A stretch of DNA of 64,000 nucleotides from Bremia lactucae (GCF_004359215.1 NC_090610.1:13645296-13709295); one strand, 5' to 3'; counted from the stretch's first letter, positions 9,946-21,623 are shown. Program-made: numbers and translations. The notes: generated by a model from the letters alone, not told the origin.

Positions 9946-10303
9946 TGACCCTCATGACGACGTCGCTTTAAAAATTCTCAGCATGAAACTGAAGGTCCCC
10001 CGCGCATCAAGCAGCGCGGGAGGTGCCGAAATTTCGGCGAGAGCATTTGATGCTCTACGGCACGAGGTGCAACTTCTTCGTGAGGTCCTTGCTCGGGTTG
10101 AAAGCTCTTTTGAGGCGGTTCGGGACCGTCTTTCGACGCTGGAGCGTCAGCAGCTCGCGTAGAGGGCCAGTTGGATATCCTGGTGAGGATGCAGTCTGCG
10201 GCACGACCGCCTGTCTCGGCGCAAGCGCCTTTAAGTCCACGTGGAAGGGTCTCGATAAGGCTAAAGCAAGCCAACGTAGAACACTGGGTGTGTACGCAGC
10301 TTG

Positions 10304-11218
10304 CTAGAAAGGTTTTGCGTATAAGGTAGGCCCTGCTTGACCACGACCGTAAATGCACGGGCGCAACTTGGTCTTGAAGACCGCGAAAACCAAGTTAGTA
10401 GGTAGGTTCTTAGCGCTTAAGAAAGCTCGTTCTCCGACCATATAAGAATTAATACAGCTTCTGCTTTTGGCATCTGCTTGTTCTTTCTGTTTGCCTTGGC
10501 TATCAGCCATCGTATCCCTTACATGTCTTATGACACTAAATCGCGTCGCAAGAAACTCGCTTACTTGTTTCCGAACGGTAACGGGGCTGAAATCAGCAAG
10601 CCTATCGGCTAATTCACCCCCATCAAGCCCTGAGCCACGCAGTGAAATCAGTAACGGAATGCGTGGGTGGGTGAGACCGTTGACATAGAACCGAGTATAG
10701 CCTGTAGAGGCATGTACAGCGTTATTTAACGCGAATTCTACCCCACTAAAAGCATTCAGCTCCAGGGCTTTGGCGTCTGAGCACACACACTGCGTCAAAT
10801 CGTCTTCAATGACGCGATTGACACGTTCAGTTTGACCATCGGTCTGCGGATGGTCTGCGGATGGTCTGCGGTGGACATGTCCAATCTGGTGCCAGCCACT
10901 TGTAAAATTGATTTCCAGAATTTATGCGTCCCGATCAGAGACAATTGCCACTGTCAAACCGTGTTGTCGAAACACGCGATCGATGGACAGCCTCGCTGTA
11001 CCTTCATTATCAGTGGTACCCGGCACAGCCGCTAAGTGAGCCATTTTGCTCAATCGCTCAACAAAACCACTATGCCAGAGGTGCCGGCCAACAAAATCCA
11101 TACTAATGGACTCCAACACCCTATGGGTACAGGCAGACGTGCCAGTGGCGCAAGAGCATGCGCCGAGAGTTTGACCCGTTGGCAAGTTTCGCATGTGCGA
11201 ACGCACGTGCTGACCCAT
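10304..11218 (-). pseudogene. Integrase of element A, broken
   Basis: Frames 10922-11218 and 10304-10798 (-) carry the integrase core (SISMDFVGRHLW, then IVSDRDA with the second catalytic Asp) and the region after it (VEFALNNAVHASTGYT, VRKQVSEF, VGERAFLSAKNLPTNLV). A frame break near 10,800-10,920 separates them, close to a tripled 11-bp unit (10845-10875). Confidence 0.75.
10845..10875. repeat. Short tandem repeat in the integrase of element A
   Basis: The 11-bp unit GGTCTGCGGAT, ending in a partial copy, occurs about three times in A. The homologous place in C (about 25710-25730, reverse complement) has one copy fewer. The 11-bp change shifts the reading frame. Confidence 0.7.
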
Positions 11219-11326
11219 TTATAAAGTTAGGGCCACCAATGAATCTGGCTTACAGAGCCGTAGGTCTTTTTCTACCGAGATGACCACTAAGGATAGTATC
11301 GTGTGCCTCAAAGAGGATTCGGTACT

Positions 11327-13116
11327 TCAAATCCTCATTATGAGGAACAACGACGCGCGGAGGATCCACAGCGTCCGTGCAATAAAGCAACAGGTCGTTA
11401 TAGATAGAAATCGATGTAACCTTGCACGCAAACGTGCCGACAATTCAAAACCCGATTCAGTGCTCTTTAGAGCTCGTAGCAGAGCGACACACTGTTCATC
11501 CTTGGCGTAAACAGAACGGATTAATTCAGCAAGAGGCGACATAATCCGGCCTGCGTGATAACGCATCGGCCAAAGCATTCTGCTTGCAGGCTTATACTTC
11601 ACCTCGAAGTTGTATTCCGCGAAAAAGGATAGCCCTCGGGCCATTCTCTGCGAGAGATGGGGCGACTTAGTCGCAGTGCGTAATGACGCGTGATTTGTAT
11701 ATATCACAAACGGCTTAGAGCCGAGCAGATGATCTCTGAATTTGACGAGAGCATTCTTCATAGCAAGTAACTCTTTGTCGTGAACTGGGTAGTTCTTTTC
11801 CGCAGCGTTAAGCTGTCTAGAGTCGAACGCAAAAACACGTTCACGCCCATCAACATCTGTTTGTAACAGAGCACTGCCAATGGCAAAATCCGAAGCGTCG
11901 CAGACGAAACTGATAGTCCGATTTAAATTTGGCAGTGCCAGGATCGGGGCATGTAAAAGAGTATCCTTAAATGCTCTAAAAGCATTATGTTCGGTGCTAG
12001 TCCAGCACCATTCTGTATCCTTTTTAAGAAGATTCGATAATGGACTAACCATATCAGCGTAATTTTCGCTGTATTTGTGTAAATAATTGGCGAGGCCCAA
12101 CCACTTACGCAAATCCTTTTGGTTTTTAGGAACCGGCCAATCTACAATGACTTTTACCTTAGCGGGATCCGCCCTCAGGTCACGCTTCCCCATGAAGCAC
12201 CCTAAGAAATTAATTTTGTCTGCTCCAAAAAAGCATTTAGATGCATTGGCATACAATTTGTTTGCGCGCATGCACTCGAGCACTAAGTCTAAATGGTTGG
12301 CCATATCCGACCAACCCTGCTCCGCACGACTATGGACAAAAATGTCATCGAAATAAGTCTGTGCATAACCTCGATGAGGGCAAGACAGTTGCGTCACTAG
12401 ACGATTAAAGGTAGCCGAGGCGTTGGAGAGCCTTGTGGCATAAACAACCACTCCCATAGCATGCCGCTTGGGGTGCTAATCGCTGTAAGCGGGATATCAC
12501 TAGCTCGCTCGAGCAATTAGTAGTAACCATCGACTAAGTCCACTGCACTGTACATTGTATATCCCACCATATTGTTCTGAAGAACATCCTTTCTAGTCAT
12601 GGGGGTTTGTGCTGGTATAGTGACAGCATTATGCTCATTATAAGCATGAACAATGCGCCATTGACCATCTGGCTTTTTGACACAAAATGTCGGTGTCGAA
12701 TGAGGAGATTTGCTCTCTCGTACCATTCCAGCCTCGTGCTTAGCACGGAAGAAATCATCAATGACGTCACACTGCTCCCTTGGTAAAGGCCATTATCTTG
12801 TGGCACAGTATTTGGTTCCCAGAACCAAGTCAATTTCATGACGAACACCTCTATCCGGAGGTAAAACAGATGGTGGATTATTACATACCAAATCTTGGAA
12901 TTCCTTAATCAAGGAAGAAAAGGGATCCGTAGGATCTTTAAGGATCGATGACCCATTTCGCGCACTAAGTGCAGCTTTTGTGTCATCCAGGACAGCTTCG
13001 TCTAGAAATGACGATGAGATAAACTCAATTGTTGGTCGAATGACCACCATTTTAGATCGCTTCGTGTCCATCCCGTCTTGGAGTGGAGACAATACGTCTC
13101 TTAGAGGCCGAGACAT
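11327..13116 (-). pseudogene. Reverse transcriptase / RNase H of element A, broken
   Basis: The frame 11327-12457 (-) contains the catalytic YFDDIFVHS, the thumb (KINFLGCFMGKRDL, KDLRKWLGLANYLHKYSENYAD) and the RNase H region (FVCDASDFAIGSALLQ, VHDKELLAMKNALVKF). Frames 12517-12848 and 12793-13116 carry the fingers and the pol N-terminus. A stop lies in the segment after VDGYY (about 12520), and a missing base in the PQG segment (about 12430) shifts the frame. Element C shares that missing base and later frameshifts, so the damage predates the copying. Confidence 0.85.
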
Positions 13117-13639
13117 TCACGTCTTCGGGTTTTCCAGCCTGTATTGGTTCTATACAAGACATGGTGTCTAATTTGACATCCGACAAGGAGTTAGGTAACT
13201 CAACTTCCTTATCCAGCGAACGTTTACGTGTCGCTTTGCGTGCATTAGGAGGGCTTGACCCAAAATGCCCTGGCGAACCGCCAATAGTGTCACTATTGAC
13301 ACTCAGTATGGTGCCACCTCGGCCGACCACACTCGGTGGACTTAGACGTGCCACTCGACGTATCTCAGGGATATTGCACCCTTGATAATTCAGCCTTAGA
13401 CCAACAATGCTTTCAGCATTCAGTCAATCGTTATTACAACGAGTATCACTCGACAGAGTACGTGCCGTTCCACTTATTTCTGCTGAGGCGGGCTCAGAAT
13501 TAATGGTTTTCACATTAGAGTTTATTAACTCAGACATGCCAATGTCTAAAACACTGACAGACGCATTCAATTATCCGCGCCAATAACGCTTTTGTTTAGC
13601 AAAGGGGGGTTCATGACTCCAAAACTTTGCTAGGAAGAT

Positions 13640-14058
13640 TGCGCGTGGCGCCTAAGGTCTTAGACCTCCAATCGATCCATGGCTAATGGTGTTCTATCCA
13701 GGCCATACCAACGATGAGATCATATCTCGAATCCAAGTCATGGACGAGACAGCGTTCCATACTGTCAAAAGTTTAGAAACTTTAAACCTAAGTTCAATGG
13801 AACTTTGGGAATAGTGACACGAGTCCCAGTCGCTAAGCGAACAATGAATGTATCACCTTCATGCGCTCTTAGCGCCTCAACGTATCGTTGACTTCCTTCA
13901 AGGAAAAGGCGTCGAGCAGAATTGCAAGACGCTCCTGAGTCAATTAAAATTGACCACGGCTTATCAAAGCCCTTTACAGTCGCTTGAGCGACTAGCAAGC
14001 CAGGCTTGTACTCTCGCCCCGTGACATTGAGCACCGAGCTAATTGAAGCTAGGTTCAT
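13640..14058 (-). pseudogene. Aspartic protease region of element A
   Basis: The frame 13765-14058 (-) has the active-site motif ILIDSGAS, followed by VRLATGTRVTIPKVPLNLG. The second part (about 13640-13760), which in relatives reads LGMAWLKHHKPWIDWRSKTLG, follows in another frame. It lies between gag and reverse transcriptase as expected for Ty3 elements. Confidence 0.75.
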
Positions 14059-14199
14059 TTTATTCTCACCTCATAGAGGTTCAACAGAGCCTAGGACTTC
14101 CCCAGTAGCGCGCCCCACACCTACTGGGTATCGACGTTTTCCCGCACCGTACTAGATCTCTGGCATAGGTTGGAGTTGGAGCTCTTTCGAGCTTTACGC

Positions 14200-15131
14200 G
14201 AATTTCGAAGAGGGCAGGCCGGACGTGAATGTTTCGTGCTTCCGCACATATAACATCTACGGATGGTCTTATGCTGTTTCACAGCTTGTAGAGCCTCTTC
14301 TCCTTCCTCAACGAGGCTTAAATCCGTAGGTTTCGCTCTATTAGACGAAACCCATGTGCTCGAAGAGCTTGTACAGGCGTGCTAACGCGAGCAGACTTAA
14401 AGTCAAACTCGGCGCATAGCGCTATGGCAACTGTCTCTTCGAACGTAGCCGGATGAGATCGGAATAATTCCGTCCGGGCAACGCCCTCATTGAGACCCCT
14501 CATAAAGATGGTTACTACAATTGCTTCTTACATTGGGTCTTGATGCATAGATTCAATGAGAGTTATCAACTCCTCGACGAAGTCGTAGGGTTCTTTTACC
14601 CTTTTGAGTCGCTAGGAGCCGTGCTCGCATGCGAAAAGCCGGATCAGGCGGTGCAAACATGCTGGTCATTTGCTGTTTCAGCGAATCCCATGAGGGAAAA
14701 GCGTCGTTTATGGACGTGCTGTACGATAGTGCCCACTCCATGGCTCTAGCTCCAAGTTTGGAAATAGCCATAGCGACCTTTTGCCGTTCTGTTAGGAACA
14801 AGGCGGAATCAATGGACAATTTCATCTGCTTAATCCAAAAATGGAGATTTTCTCCCTCTTTTCCCTCAAATGTCTTCACATTTACAGTTAAAGGGAGAGC
14901 CCTCGGCTCTGAGTCAGTTACAGAGATGTACCGGGTTGGCATAGATGCCGCTAAGTGGTCCTGTGCCTGACCGATCAGGGAGGCTTCGTATCGCATGAAG
15001 GCTTTAAGCATTGCATGCAGGACCTCTGGTCCCCGGGAAATAATAAATTTCACGTGTTCAAGCCCAAATAAGGTTTTGAGCTTGTCATAAGCGGCGCGTT
15101 GCGCTTCTGACAGATCGGGAACCTCTTCCAA
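14200..15131 (-). pseudogene. Gag of element A
   Basis: The frame 14553-15131 (-, 192 residues) has the retrotransposon gag segments [28 protein letters not shown] and WDSLKQQMTSMF. The frame 14318-14503 continues it, and at about 14215-14260 a CCHC zinc knuckle CYMCGSTKHSRPAC is readable. The start Met (15131) is 61 bp inside the 5' LTR. The whole region looks identical by eye to 20640-21563 of element B. Confidence 0.85.
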
Positions 15132-15171
15132 TTTCGTGAGAATTAAGTCTTGTAAAGACTCAGGCGTAAAT

Positions 15172-15189
15172 TGACTACGAGTGCTACCA
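15172..15189 (-). other. Primer-binding site of element A
   Basis: On the minus strand, two bases after the 5' LTR, the sequence reads TGGTAGCACTCGTAGTC. TGG pairs with the CCA tail of a tRNA, and TGGTAGC fits the conserved 3' end of initiator tRNA-Met. The rest was not matched to a named tRNA. The same site occurs at 21604-21621 (B) and 40087-40104 (H), and close variants in E and G. Confidence 0.6.
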
Positions 15190-15191
15190 GG

Positions 15192-15675
15192 TGTAGCGGA
15201 GCTACTTCGCTCTTAAAGTCAGAGGAAGACTTTCAGAGTCACCTTTTTCTATTGAACTAATGGGTTTAACAACTCAGGGAGTCGTACAAGCTATTAAAGC
15301 TTAAGGAATTCTAGTTCAAGGGATTCAGGTGTTCGTAGAACCAAGTGGCAACTAGTGCCCAAGAGGATATACCTTAGAAAGGCTTCTATCTCTTACAGAT
15401 CAATGCGCAAGCCTTAGGAAGGCACTTAACGCTTTAAGATCAAAAGAAGAACTTCACTTTATTTAATTATTTAAATTTAAAAACCTTAAAAATTACCCTA
15501 GCTAATTTAAAATAAATTTTGGCCGCCAGATTTATATCTGGCGGCGACCTCATTTGTTACCAATAATATATGGGATTTAAGTAACTAACTATTTCAAAGT
15601 TAGATAAAGGGTATTTTACCCATAAAGTAAATGTACCACAACAACGGTTCTCCAACCGATGTGTGCCCCATTACA
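15192..15675 (-). repeat. LTR shared by elements A (5') and B (3')
   Basis: It is 484 bp long with TGTA...TACA ends. A primer-binding site follows it on the A side, and a polypurine tract (15676-15684 as CCCTCCCCC on plus) abuts it on the B side. It therefore serves as 5' LTR of A and 3' LTR of B at once. Confidence 0.85.
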
Positions 15676-15789
15676 CCCTCCCCCATCAGACTGTTGACAC
15701 CGAGTGACAACATTTGCTTCATTACCTCTTTGAGGTTGGAACCTTAACAGCTAAACGTTCGGTTGTGTTTTTCTTTCTTTTGTCTCGTG

Positions 15790-16735
15790 ACAATCAAGCG
15801 TGAGTCACAGACTCTTAGCACCTTTCTCGACGATGAGGGAATATAAGACTTTAAAATTCACTCTCCATCAGAGGAGGAGGAGAAAGGGCGTCGTTCTCTC
15901 ACGCCTTCTCCTCCGGATGAACGTCGGCGGGCCCCGAATCCGTTCCCAGAGCGTGGTGCCGCTGATGTCTTAACTGCATTGAGCAGGACACGGGACCCTG
16001 AGTCCAATATCATCACGAATCCACTCGAAGAAGAGCAAGAGCGGATAATCCTCATAGAGGAAAGAGCTCGTAGTCGTGCTAAGATAGCGAAAGCTAAAGC
16101 TCATAGTGAATATAGATTCACTCCGCTTAGTGCGGACGAGCGTCTCAAAGAGATAGCGGTTCACAGCTTGGGAATAATATTAAATACGATTTACTTTAAC
16201 CCTCTTTAAAGCAACTGTTTTAAAGAGAGTCTTCCTCTGCACGTACTAGTCTACATGCACCTGGATCTCCGGTGAGCCGGCGAGGACGCCGGAGGAGATC
16301 GCTGCCCGCGAAGCTCTTCATGAGCAATACCTTACGCCAAAGCTAGTGACGCGAAGTCGGTATCTGACGCGTTTACGTGACCAAGCCTGATGGGCTTCGG
16401 TGACCTCCGTGAGGGATATTCCGATCGTTTTGTTTCCACACGAAACAAGGAGTGAAAACGAAGTCTCATTTGAGAACTGGGTCCACCGGGCCTGCCGACT
16501 TCGGAATATTTGGAATATCAGAGAATCTGCGGATAGAGTGATGTTCGTTTGAAACGGAAGCTTCGCTTCGATTTCGCTAAGCTTAAGGACAATGGCCTGT
16601 TACGTTCGGCATTTATGCCACAAAACGAAGAAAGGTCTAGCCAATATTTCAGTGCTTTCGGTTGACCGTACAACCATGGATCGAAGCCCCACTGAGGCTA
16701 TAGATCCACCTAATACGTTTAGTGGTGTGAAGCGT
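15790..16735 (+). pseudogene. Antisense frame between integrase and 3' LTR of element B
   Basis: On the plus strand, opposite to gag and pol, one frame runs from about 15790 (TIKRESQTLSTFLDDEG) with a single stop at about 15847, through PSEEEEKGRRSLTPSPP, SRTRDPESNIITNPLEEEQ and RFTPLSADERLKEI to about 16200. Homologous coding continues in other frames (RTPEEIAAREALHEQYL; SRYLTRLRDQA at about 16355-16388; VDRTTMDRSPTEAIDPP at about 16660-16710). The copy in A preserves the same peptide segments. No domain is recognised; the composition is charged (Arg/Glu) with a Ser/Pro-rich part. Confidence 0.5.
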
Positions 16736-16779
16736 CGTTTGACGCGAGTTGACCCTCAGCTTGGCGCTCAAAAACATCA

Positions 16780-17712
16780 ACGGCGTACTGGCAATCTTTC
16801 CGAAGAGGTACCTCGAACTCCCAAGAGTTTTCATGTTTTCAGAAGAGGGGTATCCTAGCCACTTATAAAGATACTGGTATTGACCCTTACGACGACGTCG
16901 CTTTAAAAGTTTCTCCACATGAAACTAAAGGTCCCCCCGCGCATCAAGCAGCGCGAGAGGGGGCCGAAATTTTAGTGGAAGCATTTGATGCTCTACGGCA
17001 TGAGGTGCAACTTCTTTGTGAGATCCTTGCTCGGGTTGAGAGCTCTTTGAGGCGGTTCGGGACCGTCTTTCGACGCAAAGCGTCAGCAGCCTCGTTTGGA
17101 GGGCCAGCTGGATATCTTGGTGAGGATGCAGCAATCTGCGGCACGACCGCCTGTCTCGGCACAAGCACCTTCAAGTCCACGTGGGAAGGGTCCCGATATG
17201 GCTTGAGCAAGCCAACATAAGACACTGGGTGTGTACGCGGCTTGCTAGGAAGTCTTAGCGTATAAGCTACGCCCTTCTTGGCCACGACCGTAAATGGTCC
17301 AATAAAGCGCCCGCGCAATTTGGTGTTGAAGACCGCGGAAACCAAGTTGGTAGGTAGATTTTTAGCGTTTAGTAAAACTCGGTCTCCGACCATATAAGAA
17401 TTAATACAGCTTCGGCCTTTAGCATCTGCATATTCTTTTTGTTTGTCTTAGCTATCAGCCATCGTATCCCTTACATGTCTTAAGACACTAAATCGCGTTG
17501 CGAGAAACTCGCTTACTTGTTCCGAACGGTAACAGGGCTGATGTCAGCAAGCCTATCGGCTAATTCTCCTCCACCAAGCCTTGAACCACGCAGTGGTATC
17601 GTTAATGGAACGCGTGGGTGGGTAAAAACGTTTACACAGAACGGAGTATAGCCTGTAGAGGCATGTTCAGCGTTATTTAACGCAAACTCCACCACTGGGA
17701 GCATTGAGCTCC
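16780..17712 (-). pseudogene. Integrase remnant and chromodomain of element B
   Basis: Frames 17513-17704, 16944-17393 and 16649-16918 (-) give the integrase part after the core (VEFALNNAEHASTGYT), the GPF-type region (LRGRFIGPFTVVAKKG, VSYVGLLKPYRDPS) and a chromodomain (YKWLGYPSSEN). Chromodomains on Ty3 integrases direct insertion to marked chromatin. The catalytic core is deleted at about 17712. Confidence 0.75.
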
Positions 17713-17739
17713 AGCCTCATAGAGGATTCGGTACTTCAA

Positions 17740-19548
17740 ATCCTCATCATGAGGAACAACGACACGCGGTGGGTCCGCGGTGTCTGTGCAATAAAGCAAC
17801 AGGTCGTTATCGATAGAAAATCGATGTTACCTTGCACGCAAACGTGCCGGCAATTTAATACCTGAATCAGAGTTCTTTAGAGCTCGTAGCAGAGCTACAC
17901 ACTGTTCATCCTTGGCGTAAGCCGAACGGATTAATTCAGGAATAGGCGACAAGACAGTCGTTAAATGAGAGAGCTCCTAATCCGGCCTGCGTGATAATCG
18001 GCGAAAGCATTCTGCTTGCCGGGCTTATACTTCACCTCAAAGTTGTATTCCGCGAAAAGGGATAGCCATCGGGCCATTCTCTGTAAGAGATGGGGCGACT
18101 TAGTCGCCGTGCGTACTGACGCGTGATCTGTATATATCGCAAACGGCTTAGAGCCGAGCAGATGAACTCTGAATTTGACGAGAGCATACTTCATGGCAAG
18201 TAACTCTTTTCATGAACTGGGTAGTTCTTTTCCGCAGCTTAAGCTGTCTAGATTCGAACGCAATAACACGTTCATGCCCATCAACATCTCTTAGTAATAG
18301 AGCACTGCCAATGGCAAAATCCGATGCGTCACAGACGACAATGAAAGGCCAATTTGGGTTTGGCAGTGCCAGAATCGGGGCATGGATAAGCCTATCCTCA
18401 ACTGCTCGAAAAGCATTATGTTCGGTGCTAGTCCAGCACCATTCTGTATCCTTTTAAGGGGATTCGATAATGGCCTAGCCATATCAGCGTAATTTTCGCT
18501 ATATTTGTGTAAATAATTGGCGAGACCCAGCCACTTACGCAAATCCTTTTGGTTTTTAGGAACCGGCCAATCTACTGTAGCCTTTACCTTAGCGGGATCC
18601 GCTCTAAGGCCTCGCTTTCCAATGAAGCATCCGAAAAAGGAATTTCGTCTGCGCCAAAAATGCATTTGGATGCATTGGCATTTATTTGAGCGCATACATT
18701 CGAGTACTGCTCGCAAATGGTCTAAATGGTTGTCCATATCCGACCGACCCTGCTCTGCACGACTATGGACAAATGTCATCGAAATATGTCTGTGCATAAC
18801 CTCGATGAGGGCGAAACAGTTGCGTCACTAGACGATTAAATGTTGCCTGGGCGTTGGAAAGCCCTTGTGGCACAACCAGCCACTCCCACAACATGCCGCT
18901 TGGGGTGCTAACCGCTGCAAACGGGATATCACTAGCCCGCATGAGCAATTGGTAGTAACCATCGACTAAGTTCAATGCACTGTACATTGCACATCCCACC
19001 ATATTGTTCTGAAGAACATCCTTTCTAGGAATGGGGGTTTGTGCTGGTATAGTGACAGCATTAAGCTTATTATAAGCATGTACAATGCGCCATTTACCAT
19101 TTGGCTTTTTGACACAAAATGTCGGTGTCGAATGAGGAGATTTGCTCTCTCGTACCATTCCAGCCTCGTGCTTAGCACGGAAGAAATCGTCAATGACGTC
19201 ACACTGCTCCCTTGGTAAAGGCCATTGTCTTGTGACACAGTATTTGGTTCCCGGAACCAAGTCAATTTCATGACGAACACCTCTATCCGGAGGTAAAACA
19301 GATGGTGGATTATTACATACCAAATCTTGGAATTCCTTAATCAAGGAAGAAAAGGGATCCGTAGGATCTTTAAGGATCGATGACCCATTTCGCGCACTAA
19401 GTGCAGCTTTTGTGTCATCCAGGACAGCTTCGTCTAGAAATGACGATGAGATAAACTCAATTGTTGGTCGAATGACCACCATTTTAGATCGCTTCGTGTC
19501 CATCCCGTCTTGGAGTGGAGACAATACGTCTCTTAGAGGCCGAGACAT
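17740..19548 (-). pseudogene. Reverse transcriptase / RNase H of element B, broken
   Basis: The frame 18763-19548 (-, 261 residues) is an almost complete reverse transcriptase N-terminal half (STPTFCVKKPNGKWRIVHAY, VDGYYQLLMRASDIPFAA, VVPQGLSNAQATFNRLV, YAQTYFDDI). Frames 18291-18797 and 17961-18194 hold the thumb and RNase H. A base lost beside the catalytic YFDD (about 18775) breaks the frame there. From 19254 upward the DNA looks identical to element A. Confidence 0.85.
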
Positions 19549-20069
19549 TCACGTCTTCGGGTTTTCCAGCCTGTATTGGTTCTATACAAGACATGGTGTC
19601 TAATTTGACATCCGACAAGGAGTTAGGTAACTCAACTTCCTTATCCAGCGAACGTTTACGTGTCGCTTTGCGTGCATTAGGAGGGCTTGACCCAAAATGC
19701 CCTGGCGAACCGCCAATAGTGTCACTATTGACACTCAGTATGGTGCCACCTCGGCCGACCACACTCGGTGGACTTAGACGTGCCACTCGACGTATCTCAG
19801 GGATATTGCACCCTTGATAATTCAGCCTTAGACCAACAATGCTTTCAGCATTCAGTCAATCGTTATTACAACGAGTATCACTCGACAGAGTACGTGCCGT
19901 TCCACTTATTTCTGCTGAGGCGGGCTCAGAATTAATGGTTTTCACATTAGAGTTTATTAACTCAGACATGCCAATGTCTAAAACACTGACAGACGCATTC
20001 AATTATCCGCGCCAATAACGCTTTTGTTTAGCAAAGGGGGGTTCATGACTCCAAAACTTTGCTAGGAAG

Positions 20070-20490
20070 ATTGCGCGTGGCGCCTAAGGTCTTAGACCTC
20101 CAATCGATCCATGGCTAATGGTGTTCTATCCAGGCCATACCAACGATGAGATCATATCTCGAATCCAAGTCATGGACGAGACAGCGTTCCATACTGTCAA
20201 AAGTTTAGAAACTTTAAACCTAAGTTCAATGGAACTTTGGGAATAGTGACACGAGTCCCAGTCGCTAAGCGAACAATGAATGTATCACCTTCATGCGCTC
20301 TTAGCGCCTCAACGTATCGTTGACTTCCTTCAAGGAAAAGGCGTCGAGCAGAATTGCAAGACGCTCCTGAGTCAATTAAAATTGACCACGGCTTATCAAA
20401 GCCCTTTACAGTCGCTTGAGCGACTAGCAAGCCAGGCTTGTACTCTCGCCCCGTGACATTGAGCACCGAGCTAATTGAAGCTAGGTTCAT
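20070..20490 (-). pseudogene. Aspartic protease region of element B
   Basis: The frame 20197-20490 (-) has ILIDSGAS and VRLATGTRVTIPKV and translates identically to 13765-14058 of element A. Confidence 0.75.
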
Positions 20491-20639
20491 TTTATTCTCA
20501 CCTCATAGAGGTTCAACAGAGCCTAGGACTTCCCCAGTAGCGCGCCCCACACCTACTGGGTATCGACGTTTTCCCGCACCGTACTAGATCTCTGGCATAG
20601 GTTGGAGTTGGAGCTCTTTCGAGCTTTACGCGAATTTCG

Positions 20640-21563
20640 AAGAGGGCAGGCCGGACGTGAATGTTTCGTGCTTCCGCACATATAACATCTACGGATGGTC
20701 TTATGCTGTTTCACAGCTTGTAGAGCCTCTTCTCCTTCCTCAACGAGGCTTAAATCCGTAGGTTTCGCTCTATTAGACGAAACCCATGTGCTCGAAGAGC
20801 TTGTACAGGCGTGCTAACGCGAGCAGACTTAAAGTCAAACTCGGCGCATAGCGCTATGGCAACTGTCTCTTCGAACGTAGCCGGATGAGATCGGAATAAT
20901 TCCGTCCGGGCAACGCCCTCATTGAGACCCCTCATAAAGATGGTTACTACAATTGCTTCTTACATTGGGTCTTGATGCATAGATTCAATGAGAGTTATCA
21001 ACTCCTCGACGAAGTCGTAGGGTTCTTTTACCCTTTTGAGTCGCTAGGAGCCGTGCTCGCATGCGAAAAGCCGGATCAGGCGGTGCAAACATGCTGGTCA
21101 TTTGCTGTTTCAGCGAATCCCATGAGGGAAAAGCGTCGTTTATGGACGTGCTGTACGATAGTGCCCACTCCATGGCTCTAGCTCCAAGTTTGGAAATAGC
21201 CATAGCGACCTTTTGCCGTTCTGTTAGGAACAAGGCGGAATCAATGGACAATTTCATCTGCTTAATCCAAAAATGGAGATTTTCTCCCTCTTTTCCCTCA
21301 AATGTCTTCACATTTACAGTTAAAGGGAGAGCCCTCGGCTCTGAGTCAGTTACAGAGATGTACCGGGTTGGCATAGATGCCGCTAAGTGGTCCTGTGCCT
21401 GACCGATCAGGGAGGCTTCGTATCGCATGAAGGCTTTAAGCATTGCATGCAGGACCTCTGGTCCCCGGGAAATAATAAATTTCACGTGTTCAAGCCCAAA
21501 TAAGGTTTTGAGCTTGTCATAAGCGGCGCGTTGCGCTTCTGACAGATCGGGAACCTCTTCCAA
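20640..21563 (-). pseudogene. Gag of element B
   Basis: The frames 20985-21563 and 20750-20935 (-) plus a CCHC knuckle at about 20647-20692 match element A at the amino-acid level without a difference. The start Met at 21563 lies 61 bp inside the 5' LTR. Confidence 0.85.
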
Positions 21564-21623
21564 TTTCGTGAGAATTAAGTCTTGTAAAGACTCAGGCGTA
21601 AATTGACTACGAGTGCTACCAGG

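Larger units (their letters stand above)
8557..15675 (-). mobile_element. Ty3/gypsy element A (chromodomain type), rearranged
   Basis: The element reads on the minus strand: 5' LTR 15192-15675, gag, protease, reverse transcriptase/RNase H, integrase, then a block that is inverted relative to element B (8841-9945), and a 3' LTR at 8557-8840. It shares the LTR 15192-15675 with element B, so the two form a tandem LTR-A-LTR-B-LTR unit. Frameshifts and stops break pol. No matching target duplication is found: 8552-8556 reads catcg and no partner is seen at 15676 or 22103. Confidence 0.85.

Noticed and set aside
15979..16209. Plus-strand frame as an independent host gene
   Set aside because: Its counterpart lies at the same place in element A inside the inverted block, so it belongs to the transposon family.
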